Below, piece by piece: positions 43,717-51,772 of a stretch of 64,000 bases of DNA; the stretch's first letter is position 1, and every line of letters starts with the position of its first letter. The notes beneath the pieces were generated by a model, which saw only the letters and a program-made list of their open reading frames with translations, searched no databases and was not told the DNA's origin. Source of the stretch: JAJYVT01 sp035534455 (GTDB taxonomy: Bacteria; Actinomycetota; Acidimicrobiia; Acidimicrobiales; RAAP-2); the NCBI GenBank assembly GCA_035534455.1, contig DATLRV010000011.1, positions 1 through 64,000 on the forward strand, given 5' to 3'. Position numbers and translations under genes: made by a program.

Positions 43717-44124
43717 ATGGACTCCGAGCTCTTCTCGGTCCGGACCGGCGACCGGACCGTCACCGACGTCACCTCGATCGTCGCCGCCTTCTGCAAGCGT
43801 CGGGGAGACGGCCTCTGCCACGTCCTCGCACCCCACGCGACTGCGGGGCTCGCGCTCATGGAGACCGGCTCGGGGTCCGAGCTGGACCTCGCCGAGCTGC
43901 TCGAGCGGCTCCTGCCACGAGACGACCGCTACAGGCACCGGCACGGCTCGACCGGTCACGGGGCCGACCACCTCCTTCCGGTGCTCGTGCCACCGTCCCT
44001 CTCACTCCCGGTCGCAGACGGCCGACTGCTTCTCGGCACCTGGCAGTCGGTGGTGCTGGTCGACACGAACCCGGACAACCCCGACCGCCAGCTCCGCTGC
44101 ACCTGGCTGGCAGCCACGTCGTGA
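43717..44124 (+). CDS. YjbQ/UPF0047 family protein
   Basis: A 135-residue protein with all the family blocks: HVLAPHATAGLALMETGSGS, GHGADHLLPVLVPPSLSLPV and LGTWQSVVLVDTN. The conserved His residues form a metal site. Some members have weak thiamine-phosphate synthase activity, but the physiological role is not settled. It starts eight bases after the thioredoxin-like gene. Length is that of the family. Confidence 0.9.
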   Translation: MDSELFSVRTGDRTVTDVTSIVAAFCKRRGDGLCHVLAPHATAGLALMETGSGSELDLAELLERLLPRDDRYRHRHGSTGHGADHLLPVLVPPSLSLPVADGRLLLGTWQSVVLVDTNPDNPDRQLRCTWLAATS

Positions 44125-44236
44125 GCGTGCGCCCTGTCGCCGACGACCCGACTGGCGGTGTCACAACCCTGCGTCATGCTGGCTCCGACGAGCGACGGAG
44201 AGCGGCACGGCCGGTGCCGGGCGAAAGGGGACGGCG

Positions 44237-44434
44237 ATGGAGACGATCACGGTGGAGTGCGACTCCTGCCTCATGCGGGGGTCGGACGCGTGTGACGACT
44301 GCGTTGTCACGTTCCTTCTCGGGCGCGAGCCGGACGACGCGGTCGTCATCGACGCCGACGAGGCCCGGGCCATGCGGATGCTCGAGCAGGCGGGGCTGCT
44401 CCCGACCCTCAAGTTCCAGGGCCGCGCGGGCTGA
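44237..44434 (+). CDS. Small Cys-rich conserved protein
   Basis: A 65-residue protein with four Cys in ECDSC and DACDDC (residues about 8-22), a plausible zinc or iron-sulfur site, followed by VVTFLLGREPDDAVVIDADEA and a short helical tail. Small proteins of this pattern are conserved in actinobacteria next to glycosyltransferase or YjbQ genes, but I cannot name the family. The ATG has GAAAGGGGA upstream. The mannosyltransferase starts 19 bases later. Confidence 0.75.
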   Translation: METITVECDSCLMRGSDACDDCVVTFLLGREPDDAVVIDADEARAMRMLEQAGLLPTLKFQGRAG

Positions 44435-44452
44435 CGCGCCGGTGGGGCGGCC

Positions 44453-45616
44453 ATGACCCCACCGAGACACCTGCTGGTCACGAACGACTTCCCTCCGAAG
44501 GTCGGCGGGATCCAGGCCTACCTCTGGGAGCTGTGGCGCCGGCTCGACCCCGCGAGTTTCGTCGTGCTCACGGCACGCTCCGCCCCGGATGCCGCGGCCT
44601 TCGACGCTGTGGCCGCCGCCCAAGGCATCCGGATCGAGCGCGTGGACGCTCGTCTCCTCTACTTCCCGACCCCTCGCGCGTACGCCGCGATCAGCTCGCT
44701 CGCTTCCGAGGTCGGTGCATCGCTCGTCCTCCTCGACCCGGTGCTGCCCCTCGGGTTGCTCGGGCCGCGGCTCGGCGTCCCCTACGGCGTCGTGCTGCAC
44801 GGCGCGGAGGTCGCCGTCCCGGCTCGCCTCCCGGTCACTCGCGGCCTCCTCGGCCGCGTCCTTGGCGGAGCGTCGCTCGTGGTCGCGGCGGGACGGTATC
44901 CGGGTGCCCAGGCGGACCGGGCGCTCGGGCAGGGGGCGACCGGCCCAGGGCCTCGGCGTGTCGAGGTGCCGCCGGGTGTGGACTGCGCCAAGTTCTCCCC
45001 GCTGTCCGCCGGCGAGCGGGACGCGGCACGTGTCCGGCTCGGTCTCCCGCTCGGCGGGCCGTTGGTCGCGAGCGTCAGCCGGCTCGTGCCGCGGAAGGGC
45101 ATGGACGTCCTCATCGACGCCGTGCACCGGTTGCGGGTCTCGTTCCCCGATCTCGTCCTGGCGATCGCGGGCACCGGGAGGGACGGGCAACGGCTCGTCG
45201 CCCAGGCGCGGCGGCTGGGGGCGCCGGTGCGGTTCCTCGGCCAGGTGAGCGAGGAGGACAAGGAGTCGCTGGTCGCGTCGGCCGACGTGTTCGCCATGGC
45301 GTGCCGGCGCCGATGGCTCGGGCTCGAGGAGGAGGGTTTCGGCATCGTCTTCCTCGAGGCCGCCGCCGCCGGGACGCCGCAGGTCGCCGGCGACAGCGGC
45401 GGCGCCGCCGAGGCGGTGGACGACGGCATCACCGGCGTGGTCGTCCACCGGCCGCAGGATGCCGGCGCCGTCGCGGCGGCGCTCCGGCGGCTGCTCGCCG
45501 ACGCGGACGAACGCCGCCTGATGGGCGAGGCCGCGCGCGAGAGGGCGTGCCGCTCGTTCGACTACGGCGCACTCGCGGGAAAGCTGGCCGCTGCCCTTGC
45601 GGAAGTGCAAGGCTGA
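44453..45616 (+). CDS. GT4 glycosyltransferase, PimB-like mannosyltransferase
   Basis: A 387-residue GT-B enzyme. LLVTNDFPPKVGGIQAYLWE is the characteristic N-terminal loop, SRLVPRKGMDVLIDAV the donor-phosphate site, and EEGFGIVFLEAAAAGTPQVA carries the E-x7-E motif. Overall pattern follows PimB, the GDP-mannose-dependent transferase that makes phosphatidylinositol dimannoside. Acceptor specificity cannot be proven from sequence, and some homologues use other lipids. It lies in a same-strand run with YjbQ, the Cys-rich protein, a START-domain protein and a glucokinase. Confidence 0.88.
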   Translation: MTPPRHLLVTNDFPPKVGGIQAYLWELWRRLDPASFVVLTARSAPDAAAFDAVAAAQGIRIERVDARLLYFPTPRAYAAISSLASEVGASLVLLDPVLPLGLLGPRLGVPYGVVLHGAEVAVPARLPVTRGLLGRVLGGASLVVAAGRYPGAQADRALGQGATGPGPRRVEVPPGVDCAKFSPLSAGERDAARVRLGLPLGGPLVASVSRLVPRKGMDVLIDAVHRLRVSFPDLVLAIAGTGRDGQRLVAQARRLGAPVRFLGQVSEEDKESLVASADVFAMACRRRWLGLEEEGFGIVFLEAAAAGTPQVAGDSGGAAEAVDDGITGVVVHRPQDAGAVAAALRRLLADADERRLMGEAARERACRSFDYGALAGKLAAALAEVQG

Positions 45617-45654
45617 CCGGACCTGCACGAGACGGGGCGATGGGAGGGACGAGG

Positions 45655-46098
45655 GTGGCGGAACAGGCCACGGAGCACACCACGGTGTCGGCACCGCCCG
45701 AGCGGTGCTACGCGGTCGTGACCGACATCGAGCGCTATCCCGAATGGGTGGCCGACATCAAGCAGGTCACCGTCGACCGCCGGGACGAGGACGGCCGCCC
45801 GCTGCTCTGCACCTTCCGCGCCGCGGCATTCGGTCGGAGCACGAGCTACACGCTCGAGTACGACTACACCGAGGCGCCCCATGTGCTTGCATGGCGCCAG
45901 ACCCGAGGGGACATCACCACCAAGCTCGACGGCAGGTACGTGTTCGAGCCGGCCATCGCAGGGGGGACGGACGTGACCTACCACCTCGAGGTCGAGCTGC
46001 GGGTCCCCATACCGGGCTTCATCAAGTTGCGGGCGGCGAGCCGCATCATGTCCACCGCCCTCCGGGAGCTGAAGGCGCGCGTCGAGTCGGCGGCATGA
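45655..46098 (+). CDS. SRPBCC/START-fold protein
   Basis: A 147-residue polyketide-cyclase/START-like protein: EHTTVSAPPERCYAVVTDIE, RYPEWVADIKQVTV and the C-terminal helix LRAASRIMSTALRELKARVE. Such proteins bind hydrophobic ligands in a helix-grip cavity. The GTG at 45655 has GGGAGGGACGAGG just before it; an ATG at 45640 is the alternative. The next gene, glucokinase-like, begins four bases after the stop. Confidence 0.85.
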   Translation: MAEQATEHTTVSAPPERCYAVVTDIERYPEWVADIKQVTVDRRDEDGRPLLCTFRAAAFGRSTSYTLEYDYTEAPHVLAWRQTRGDITTKLDGRYVFEPAIAGGTDVTYHLEVELRVPIPGFIKLRAASRIMSTALRELKARVESAA

Positions 46099-46102
46099 CC
46101 CC

Positions 46103-47167
46103 GTGACCGGCCCGGCGGCCGGCGAGGTGGCCTACGGGGTGGACGTCGGCGGGACGAAGATCCTGGGTGTCGCGCTCGGCGCGAACGGCGAGGTTTTGGC
46201 CCAGCACCGGGTCGCGACGCCGCACCAGGCCGCGGCGACGGCCGCCCGGGGTCAGCCCGGAGGGGCCGCGCGACCCGGGGCCGGCGGACACCCGGGCGAG
46301 GCGGTGGCCGACGCCGTCGTCGGCCTCCTCGTCCAGCTCCACGGTGATCTCGGCGCAGATGACGCCCTTGCGACGGCGCCGATCGGCGTCGGGATCGCCG
46401 GCCTGGTCGACACGGCCGGCGTGCTGCGGTTCTCGCCCAACCTCGCCGCGGCGACGGGCGCGGACGTGGCCCGGCTCGTGGCGGCACGGCTCGGGACCCA
46501 CCCCGGCGGCGCCGCGCCGGCGCACAACGACGCCAAGTGCGCCGCCTTCGCCGAGCTCGTCTTGGGCGCCGCCCGCGGGATGCGTGACGGGCTGGTGATC
46601 ACGCTCGGCACCGGGATCGGTGGGGCGCAGATCGTGCACGGGCGGGTCCGCGCGGGCGCGCACGGCTTCGGGGGTGAGTTCGGCCACATCGTGGTCGACC
46701 CCAACGGTCCTCCGTGCCCGTGCGGGAACCGCGGGTGCTGGGAGCGCTACGCCTCGGGTGGAGGCCTGGCGCGCCTGGCAAGGGAGTCCGCGTTCGCCGG
46801 AACGCTCCGCGAGCCGGTCCGGCTCGCCGGGGGCGACCCCGAGCACGTCACCGGCGAGCACGTGGCCGCCGCGGCCGCGGCGGGGGACCCGGACGCCCTG
46901 CGCGTGATGGCCGAGCTCGGCTGGTGGGTGGGCCTCGGGCTCGCCAACCTCGTCGCGGCGTTCGACCCGGAGTGGATCGTGCTCGGCGGCGGGCTCGGCC
47001 ACGCCGGGGAGATGCTGCTCGGGCCGGCGCGCGGGGCGCTCGCAGCGCTCGTCGAGGGCGGGGGGGCCCGTGGCACGGTGCCCGTCGTCGAAGCGGGGCT
47101 CGGGGAGCAGGCGGGCGCGGTCGGCGCGGCGCTCGCCGCCCGCCACGGGTCCCTCGACCTCTCCTGA
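46103..47167 (+). CDS. ROK-family glucokinase
   Basis: A 354-residue sugar kinase. VDVGGTKILGVAL is the ATP phosphate site, HNDAKCAAFAE holds the catalytic Asp, GLVITLGTGIGGAQIV the adenosine site, and EFGHIVVDPNGPPCPCGNRG the ROK zinc motif. It phosphorylates glucose, or a related hexose, to the 6-phosphate. An insertion of about 25 Ala/Gly/Pro-rich residues near 55-78 is not typical. Such a kinase would feed glycogen and trehalose metabolism, but it is not linked to the glg operon here. Start GTG at 46103. Confidence 0.93.
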   Translation: MTGPAAGEVAYGVDVGGTKILGVALGANGEVLAQHRVATPHQAAATAARGQPGGAARPGAGGHPGEAVADAVVGLLVQLHGDLGADDALATAPIGVGIAGLVDTAGVLRFSPNLAAATGADVARLVAARLGTHPGGAAPAHNDAKCAAFAELVLGAARGMRDGLVITLGTGIGGAQIVHGRVRAGAHGFGGEFGHIVVDPNGPPCPCGNRGCWERYASGGGLARLARESAFAGTLREPVRLAGGDPEHVTGEHVAAAAAAGDPDALRVMAELGWWVGLGLANLVAAFDPEWIVLGGGLGHAGEMLLGPARGALAALVEGGGARGTVPVVEAGLGEQAGAVGAALAARHGSLDLS

Positions 47168-47178
47168 AGGGACCGCGT

Positions 47179-47871
47179 GTGAGGACCGGCCTCCTTCTCC
47201 CGATCTTCCAGGACGACGCGAGGCGGGCGTTGGATGCCGCACGGCGCGCGGAGGACGCCGGGGTCGACGGAGTCTTCTGCTACGACCACGTCTGGCCGAT
47301 GGGGCAGCCCGGCCGCCCCGCGCTCGCGCCGTTCCCCGTGCTCTCCCTGGTCGCGACCCGCACGGAGCGCGTCGCAGTGGGGCCCCTCGTGGCGCGGGTC
47401 GGGCTGGTCCCCGACCGGGTCCTCCTGGGCCAGTTCGCCGCGCTCCGTGCCATCGCCCCGGGAAGGGTCATCGCAGCGATGGGCACCGGCGACCGGCTGA
47501 GCGCGGGGGAGAACGAGGCGTACGGCGTCGAGTTCGAGGTGGCCGCCCGGCGCCGGGCGCGCCTGGCGCGTTGCGTGCGATCCGCACTCGACATGGGCCT
47601 CGTCACCTGGGTCGGCGACGGCTCGGCGAGCACCCGGCGGATCGCCGCGGACGAGGGCGCGGCACTGAATCTGTGGGACGCGACCGTCGCCGACGTCCGC
47701 GACGAGGCACGACGTGCGGAGGTGACCTGGGCTGGGCCGGTCACCGGCCCGCTCGCGCCGGCGGTCGGACGGCTCGCCGGCGCCGGCGCCACCTGGGCGG
47801 TGTTCGCCTGGCCGGTCGACGTCGACGAGCTCGCCGCGGCGGGCCGCGCCGCGTCGTCTGGTGGCGCCTGA
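47179..47871 (+). CDS. LLM-class flavin/F420 oxidoreductase, short form
   Basis: A 230-residue luciferase-like protein starting with RTGLLLPIFQDDARRALDAA and containing GVDGVFCYDHVWP, RVGLVPDRVLLGQFAAL and IAAMGTGDRLSAGENEAYGV. It is shorter than full-length members (about 300), mostly by loss of C-terminal helices of the barrel, so it may have lost a substrate pocket or be a compact subgroup. GAAGGGA precedes the GTG at 47179. It is co-oriented with and eleven bases from the glucokinase gene. Confidence 0.82.
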   Translation: MRTGLLLPIFQDDARRALDAARRAEDAGVDGVFCYDHVWPMGQPGRPALAPFPVLSLVATRTERVAVGPLVARVGLVPDRVLLGQFAALRAIAPGRVIAAMGTGDRLSAGENEAYGVEFEVAARRRARLARCVRSALDMGLVTWVGDGSASTRRIAADEGAALNLWDATVADVRDEARRAEVTWAGPVTGPLAPAVGRLAGAGATWAVFAWPVDVDELAAAGRAASSGGA

Positions 47872-47894
47872 GGGGCCCCGGGCAGACCGCCCTC

Positions 47895-49118
47895 TCAGTG
47901 GTGGGCACGGAAGGCGGACTCCGCCGCGGCGACGTCCCCGAGGAGGTTGCCGAGCACCAGGTTCACGTCGTCGGCGTGATAGCCGAAGGCCGGCCCCTGT
48001 GTCTCGGCCACCACGGGACGACCTGTGCCGCTCGCGTGGTCGATCTGGAGCCAGGTCGCGCCGCCCGCGTGCGCGCAGTGCGCGGTGTAGAGCCCGGGGA
48101 ACGTCACCCACGGCGTCGAGGGGGCGGGGGAGAGCGTCGGCACCTGGGCTGCGGCGAAGTACGGGTCGAGTCCCGCGGTCCCGCCGCCGAGCGCCGCGGG
48201 ATTCGTGCACGCGACCTCTTCTCCGTTCGACGCCCGCTCGCCGGCCTGGATGCTCACGCCCTCGCCTGGCCGGCCGAACGGCGATGCGGCGGGCGGCGCC
48301 GAGGGGAAGCTCGACCAGGCGATCGCACAACCCGTCTCTCCCGTCTTCGTGCACAGCGGGACGTGACGGAACGTCGCGCCGACAGTCCGCCCGGACGGCA
48401 CCTGGAGGTTCCCGCCCGCCAGGATGGCGACGAGGATCCGTGACCGCACGCCGGGCTCCACGTCGATCGCCTTGTGGATGAGGCGAACGAGGAGCGCGGC
48501 GCCCTGGGAGTGGCCGATGAGCACGATCGGCCTGCCGTCGTCGTCGTGCGCGAGAAAGTCGTGCCAGCCCGACAAGAGGCTGCGGTACGCGGTCGAGACA
48601 GCGCGGCGTGGGAGCCCGGCGATCCCGTCCTTCACGATGTCGCCGAGGGTGGTCTGGCGGTACATGGGCGCCCAGACGCTGCAGAGCTGGGAGAACGGGG
48701 AGGCCTGGACGACCGCGGCGATGCGCTCGGCCGGCTGGACGACGAGGTTCGCGTTGTCGCTCGTCTCGCTGCTGACCGTCGGGTACACGTAGAAGCAGTC
48801 CACCCCCGACGGCGTGGGCGCCGCAGCGGTCTCCGTGGTGCGCGTGCCGTCCGCCGCCACGCTCGTGAGCGTGCGCTTCCCGACGCACGGGTCGTGCGCG
48901 AGGCCCGGCCGGCACAACCACACCGTCCGCGGGGAGTGGTGGCTGCTCGTGCCGAGGGTGCCGGCGTGGTGCGCCGTGGTGCCGCGGGTGGCGGCACCCG
49001 CCGGCGCCGCCACGAGAGCCGCGAGCGCGAGTGCGGACGCGCCACACGACGCGGCGCCCGCTGCGGCCACGCGCCAGGCGGACCGCCCCGGCCCCCGCCG
49101 GCGGAAGGGTCGCCTCAC
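47895..49118 (-). CDS. Secreted DUF3089 alpha/beta hydrolase
   Basis: A 407-residue exported protein. A twin-Arg-rich leader (RRPFRRRGPGRSAW) and hydrophobic ALALAALVAAPAGA end near residue 42. The DUF3089 core shows VDCFYVYPTVSSETSDNANL and the nucleophile elbow IGHSQGA (GxSxG). The C-terminal VNLVLGNLLGDVAAAESAF is family-like. Members are presumed lipases/esterases; the substrate is not known. The GTG at 49118 has GAGGAG upstream and overlaps the stop of the small membrane protein by four bases. Confidence 0.85.
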   Translation of the reverse strand: MRRPFRRRGPGRSAWRVAAAGAASCGASALALAALVAAPAGAATRGTTAHHAGTLGTSSHHSPRTVWLCRPGLAHDPCVGKRTLTSVAADGTRTTETAAAPTPSGVDCFYVYPTVSSETSDNANLVVQPAERIAAVVQASPFSQLCSVWAPMYRQTTLGDIVKDGIAGLPRRAVSTAYRSLLSGWHDFLAHDDDGRPIVLIGHSQGAALLVRLIHKAIDVEPGVRSRILVAILAGGNLQVPSGRTVGATFRHVPLCTKTGETGCAIAWSSFPSAPPAASPFGRPGEGVSIQAGERASNGEEVACTNPAALGGGTAGLDPYFAAAQVPTLSPAPSTPWVTFPGLYTAHCAHAGGATWLQIDHASGTGRPVVAETQGPAFGYHADDVNLVLGNLLGDVAAAESAFRAHH

Positions 49119-49387
49119 GGTTGCTCCTCTTTCGCGGTGCCGGCGTGCATCGAACGGTCGTGCAGGTCGACGTGCGGCGAGGTCGTGCGACGTGCGCGTC
49201 CGAGCCGGTTGCGCACCACGCCCGACAAGATCAGCAGACCGAGGACGCCGACGATGCCGGCGCGAACGTCGCCGAGGGCGAAGAGCACGGCGCCGACCGC
49301 CAGCATGGCGATGGCGACGACGATCCGCTGCCAGGTGGGCGCACGGGGAAGCCATGTGCGCAAGAAGGCGCCGGCGCCGACGTGCAT
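49115..49387 (-). CDS. Small membrane protein between marR and the esterase
   Basis: A 90-residue protein with a PTWQRIVVAIAMLAVGAVLF helix and a second hydrophobic segment (RAGIVGVLGLLILSGVV), then a basic C-terminal tail. It begins at an ATG overlapping the MarR stop (TGATG) and ends overlapping the esterase start, so its position in a translationally coupled trio supports its reality. No family recognised. Confidence 0.72.
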   Translation of the reverse strand: MHVGAGAFLRTWLPRAPTWQRIVVAIAMLAVGAVLFALGDVRAGIVGVLGLLILSGVVRNRLGRARRTTSPHVDLHDRSMHAGTAKEEQP

Positions 49388-49839
49388 CACGCGCCCGCAC
49401 GCGCGAGGACGGCCAGGGTTGCGACGGTGGTGTCCCACGCCTCGGCGCCGACCTCGGCGACGAAGGTGCGCTCGGTGGCACGTAGCGACGCGCGGATCAC
49501 CTCGACCGTACGGTCGCCTGTTGCCGTGAGCACGAGGTCGGTGCGGCGCCGGTCCGTCTCGTTCGGACGGCGCGCGACGTAGCCCTCCGCAGCGAGGGTG
49601 TCCACGACCTTGGAGATTGCCTGCTTGGTGACGCCCATCGCCCCCACGAGACCGCTCGCGTCCGTCGCCCCCGCTGCCAGGGCCATGAGCAGCCAGTAAC
49701 CCGGCCGGGGGAGCCCGCCGAGCCCCGCATCCTCGAGCGCCGCCGCGACGGCGGTCCCGTACCGGGCGTTCACCCGGCGGAGCAGCCACGCCGCGGACCG
49801 GGGCTCCCCGCCGGTCGACGGGTGAGTGGTTAACATCAT
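49387..49839 (-). CDS. MarR-family transcriptional regulator
   Basis: A 150-residue winged-helix protein. The DNA-binding part includes VGAMGVTKQAISKVVDTLAA and the wing VARRPNETDRRRTDLVLTATG. An N-terminal dimerisation helix and C-terminal helix are present. MarR proteins often repress their own operon and respond to phenolic or oxidative signals; here the operon would include the membrane protein and esterase. Two adjacent ATGs (49839, 49836) are possible starts; a TAGACT hexamer precedes them by four and seven bases. Confidence 0.9.
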   Translation of the reverse strand: MMLTTHPSTGGEPRSAAWLLRRVNARYGTAVAAALEDAGLGGLPRPGYWLLMALAAGATDASGLVGAMGVTKQAISKVVDTLAAEGYVARRPNETDRRRTDLVLTATGDRTVEVIRASLRATERTFVAEVGAEAWDTTVATLAVLARAGA

Positions 49840-49866
49840 TGACAGTCTACTTTGTTGACCACCATT
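49840..49866 (-). promoter_or_regulatory. AT-rich promoter/operator candidate of the marR operon
   Basis: The sequence upstream of marR is the most AT-rich stretch for several kb. On the minus strand it contains TAGACT (49849-49844), a plausible -10 with leaderless spacing, and a direct repeat GTCAA-N11-GTCAA (49858-49838 region). MarR sites are usually inverted repeats, so binding of this regulator here is only a guess. Confidence 0.4.
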
Positions 49867-49913
49867 TTGGGTGGACCGCTCGACGTCGACCGGTGTGCGG
49901 GCTGCGCGCGGGG

Positions 49914-50816
49914 TCAGCCGACGCCGGCGACGGAGACCGTGACCGCCTCGATCCTCCCAGCCCGCTGCCTCGAGACGACCCTCGCGTCGCTGCTCGGGGC
50001 GGTGCAGCAGAAGAGGGTGCGGCGGTCGTCACCGCCGAGGGCGCAGGCGAAGCACGGCTGGCTGGTCACCGCGCGCTCGAGGACGCGCCCGCCTGCACCG
50101 ACGCGGAGGCACTCGGGCGCCAGGGCGTTCGCCACCCACACCGCACCTTCGGCGTCCGCGCAGATGCCGTCGGGTGCGCAGGCGTCGAGCGCCGCCCACT
50201 GGCGGCGGTGCTGCAGGTTGCGGTCCTCGCCGACCTCGAAGGCGCTCAGGCGCATGGCGAACGTCTCCGCGACGACGAGCGTGGTGCCGAGGAGCGTCAT
50301 GCCGTTCGGAAAGCTCAGGTCGTCCGCCGCCTCGTGGACGGCGCCGTCAGGGTCGACCCGGACGAGTGCGGTCGTCGCCGGCGCGGCTCGCCCACCGAAG
50401 TAGTCCTGCAGGTCGAAGCCGAACTGGCCGACGAACGCGGTGCCGTCGTCGAGGACGAGCATGTCGTTGATGTCGCCGGGCCCCGAGACCGGGGAGAGGT
50501 CGGCGTGGCGGAGCGCTCGGCCACCGGGTCCTGCGCGCCGGCGGAGGACCTCGTGGTGCCCCATCGAGACGACGAGAAGGTCGCCTGTCGGGAGCCACCC
50601 GAGCCCGGACGGCCGGTCCTCGAGCGAGAGCTCGCAGACGGGCGCCTTGCCGTCGGCGGCCACCGAGAAGACGGCCTGCGAGTAGAAGTCCGAGTACCAC
50701 AGGCGTCCGTCGTGCCACCGGGGGCTCTCGCCGAACGCGAGGCCGTCGAGGAACGTGGTGGCCGGGACGGGCGGCGTCGCACCGACAGTCCACCACCGCG
50801 TCGACGCACGGTCCAC
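49914..50816 (-). CDS. SMP-30/gluconolactonase-like beta-propeller
   Basis: A 300-residue six-bladed propeller. FLDGLAFGESPRWHDGRLWY is the classical opening with the metal-binding Glu, and GPGDINDMLVLDDG, FPNGMTLLGTTLVVAET and ACAPDGICADAEGAVWVANA supply the Asn/Asp metal ligands. Such proteins hydrolyse sugar lactones. The GTG at 50816 is a tentative start; an ATG at 50870 is in frame but would leave a 34-base space to the divergent acyltransferase. No ribosome-binding site supports either. Confidence 0.85.
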   Translation of the reverse strand: MDRASTRWWTVGATPPVPATTFLDGLAFGESPRWHDGRLWYSDFYSQAVFSVAADGKAPVCELSLEDRPSGLGWLPTGDLLVVSMGHHEVLRRRAGPGGRALRHADLSPVSGPGDINDMLVLDDGTAFVGQFGFDLQDYFGGRAAPATTALVRVDPDGAVHEAADDLSFPNGMTLLGTTLVVAETFAMRLSAFEVGEDRNLQHRRQWAALDACAPDGICADAEGAVWVANALAPECLRVGAGGRVLERAVTSQPCFACALGGDDRRTLFCCTAPSSDARVVSRQRAGRIEAVTVSVAGVG

Positions 50817-50893
50817 CGTCGTGGCGAACCGATGGTGGCGCCCCGGTCCTGGGCGCGGCCGCCCAGCCATCGAGCGCGCCGCCGGTGCGGCGG

Positions 50894-50899
50894 TAGCCT
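50894..50899 (+). promoter_or_regulatory. Candidate -10 element of a leaderless promoter
   Basis: TAGCCT ends five bases before the GTG at 50905; there is no Shine-Dalgarno site. Confidence 0.35.
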
Positions 50900-50904
50900 G
50901 GGGT

Positions 50905-51588
50905 GTGGCCTATTGGCTGCTGAAGATGGTGCTGACGCCGGTCCTCTTCTTGTTCTGGCGGGTACGCGTCGAAGGGCGTGAGCACGTGCCCGCCTCCGGC
51001 GGGGCGGTTCTGGCAGCGAACCACCAGTCCTTTTGCGACTCCTTCTTCCTCCCGCTCGTCGTGGCGCGCAAGGTGACCTACCTCGCCAAGGCCGAGTACT
51101 TCGACTCGCCGAGGACCGCATGGTTCTTCCGGGCGCTGGGGCAGATCCCGATCCGCCGCGGCAGCGGGAAGGAGGCCGAGCGGGCGCTCGAGACGGCGGC
51201 GGGCGCGCTCGCCGAGGGGCGACTCGTCGCGATCTACCCCGAGGGCACGCGGTCGCTCGACGAGTTCGTCCACCGCGGGCGCACGGGCGTCGCGCGCCTG
51301 TCGCGAGAGTGCGGCGTGCAGGTCGTCCCCGTCGGGATCCAGGGCACCGTCGGGGTCCAACCCGTCGGGAAGCGGCTCCTCCGGCCGGGAAAGACCGTCG
51401 TCGTCCGATTCGGGCCGCCGATGCGCATGCCGCCCGCGGCGGACCGGCAGCACCCGCTCGAGGACCACGACCACCGCGAGTGCCGCGCCTTCACCGACGA
51501 GTTGATGCGCGAGATCTCGCGGCTCTCGGGCCGTCCGTACGTCGACGAGTACGTGCCGAAGCCCAGCCCGGCACCGTCGCCCGCCTGA
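50905..51588 (+). CDS. 1-acyl-sn-glycerol-3-phosphate acyltransferase (PlsC family)
   Basis: A 227-residue acyltransferase with an N-terminal membrane helix (MVLTPVLFLFWRVRV). The catalytic NHQSFCDSFF (H-x4-D), GQIPIRRGSGK, and YPEGTRS motifs are all present, along with VVPVGIQG. It acylates lysophosphatidate, or a related acceptor, with acyl-CoA. The next gene on the strand encodes an acyl-CoA ligase, so the pair may serve lipid remodelling or triglyceride synthesis. Confidence 0.9.
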   Translation: MAYWLLKMVLTPVLFLFWRVRVEGREHVPASGGAVLAANHQSFCDSFFLPLVVARKVTYLAKAEYFDSPRTAWFFRALGQIPIRRGSGKEAERALETAAGALAEGRLVAIYPEGTRSLDEFVHRGRTGVARLSRECGVQVVPVGIQGTVGVQPVGKRLLRPGKTVVVRFGPPMRMPPAADRQHPLEDHDHRECRAFTDELMREISRLSGRPYVDEYVPKPSPAPSPA

Positions 51589-51620
51589 CGTCCCGTTGAT
51601 CCGCTCGCGCGTTCTCTCGT

Positions 51621-51690
51621 GTGTCGAGGTCCCGGGTGTCGAGGTGCAGGGTGTCGAGGCGCAGGGTGTCGAGGTGCAGGGTGTCGAGGT
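51621..51690 (+). repeat. 15-bp tandem repeat, about 4.7 copies, before fadD
   Basis: Units of GTGTCGAGGTGCAGG (with TCCCGG or CGCAGG variants) run head to tail in the 184 bases between the acyltransferase stop and the fadD start. The frame of fadD stays open through them (repeating Val-Glu-x-x-Gly), but the likely start is downstream at 51773. Confidence 0.85.
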
Positions 51691-51772
51691 GTCGAACGGA
51701 GCAACTGACGAACGACCCTGTGGTCCCGCTGTCGAGGCGACCCACCATGGGACTCGTCGTCCAGGAGGCCAG

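Noticed and set aside
47868..47900. GAGGGG...CCCTCTC hairpin between convergent genes
   Set aside because: The stem is imperfect and overlaps both stop regions; too weak to list as a terminator.
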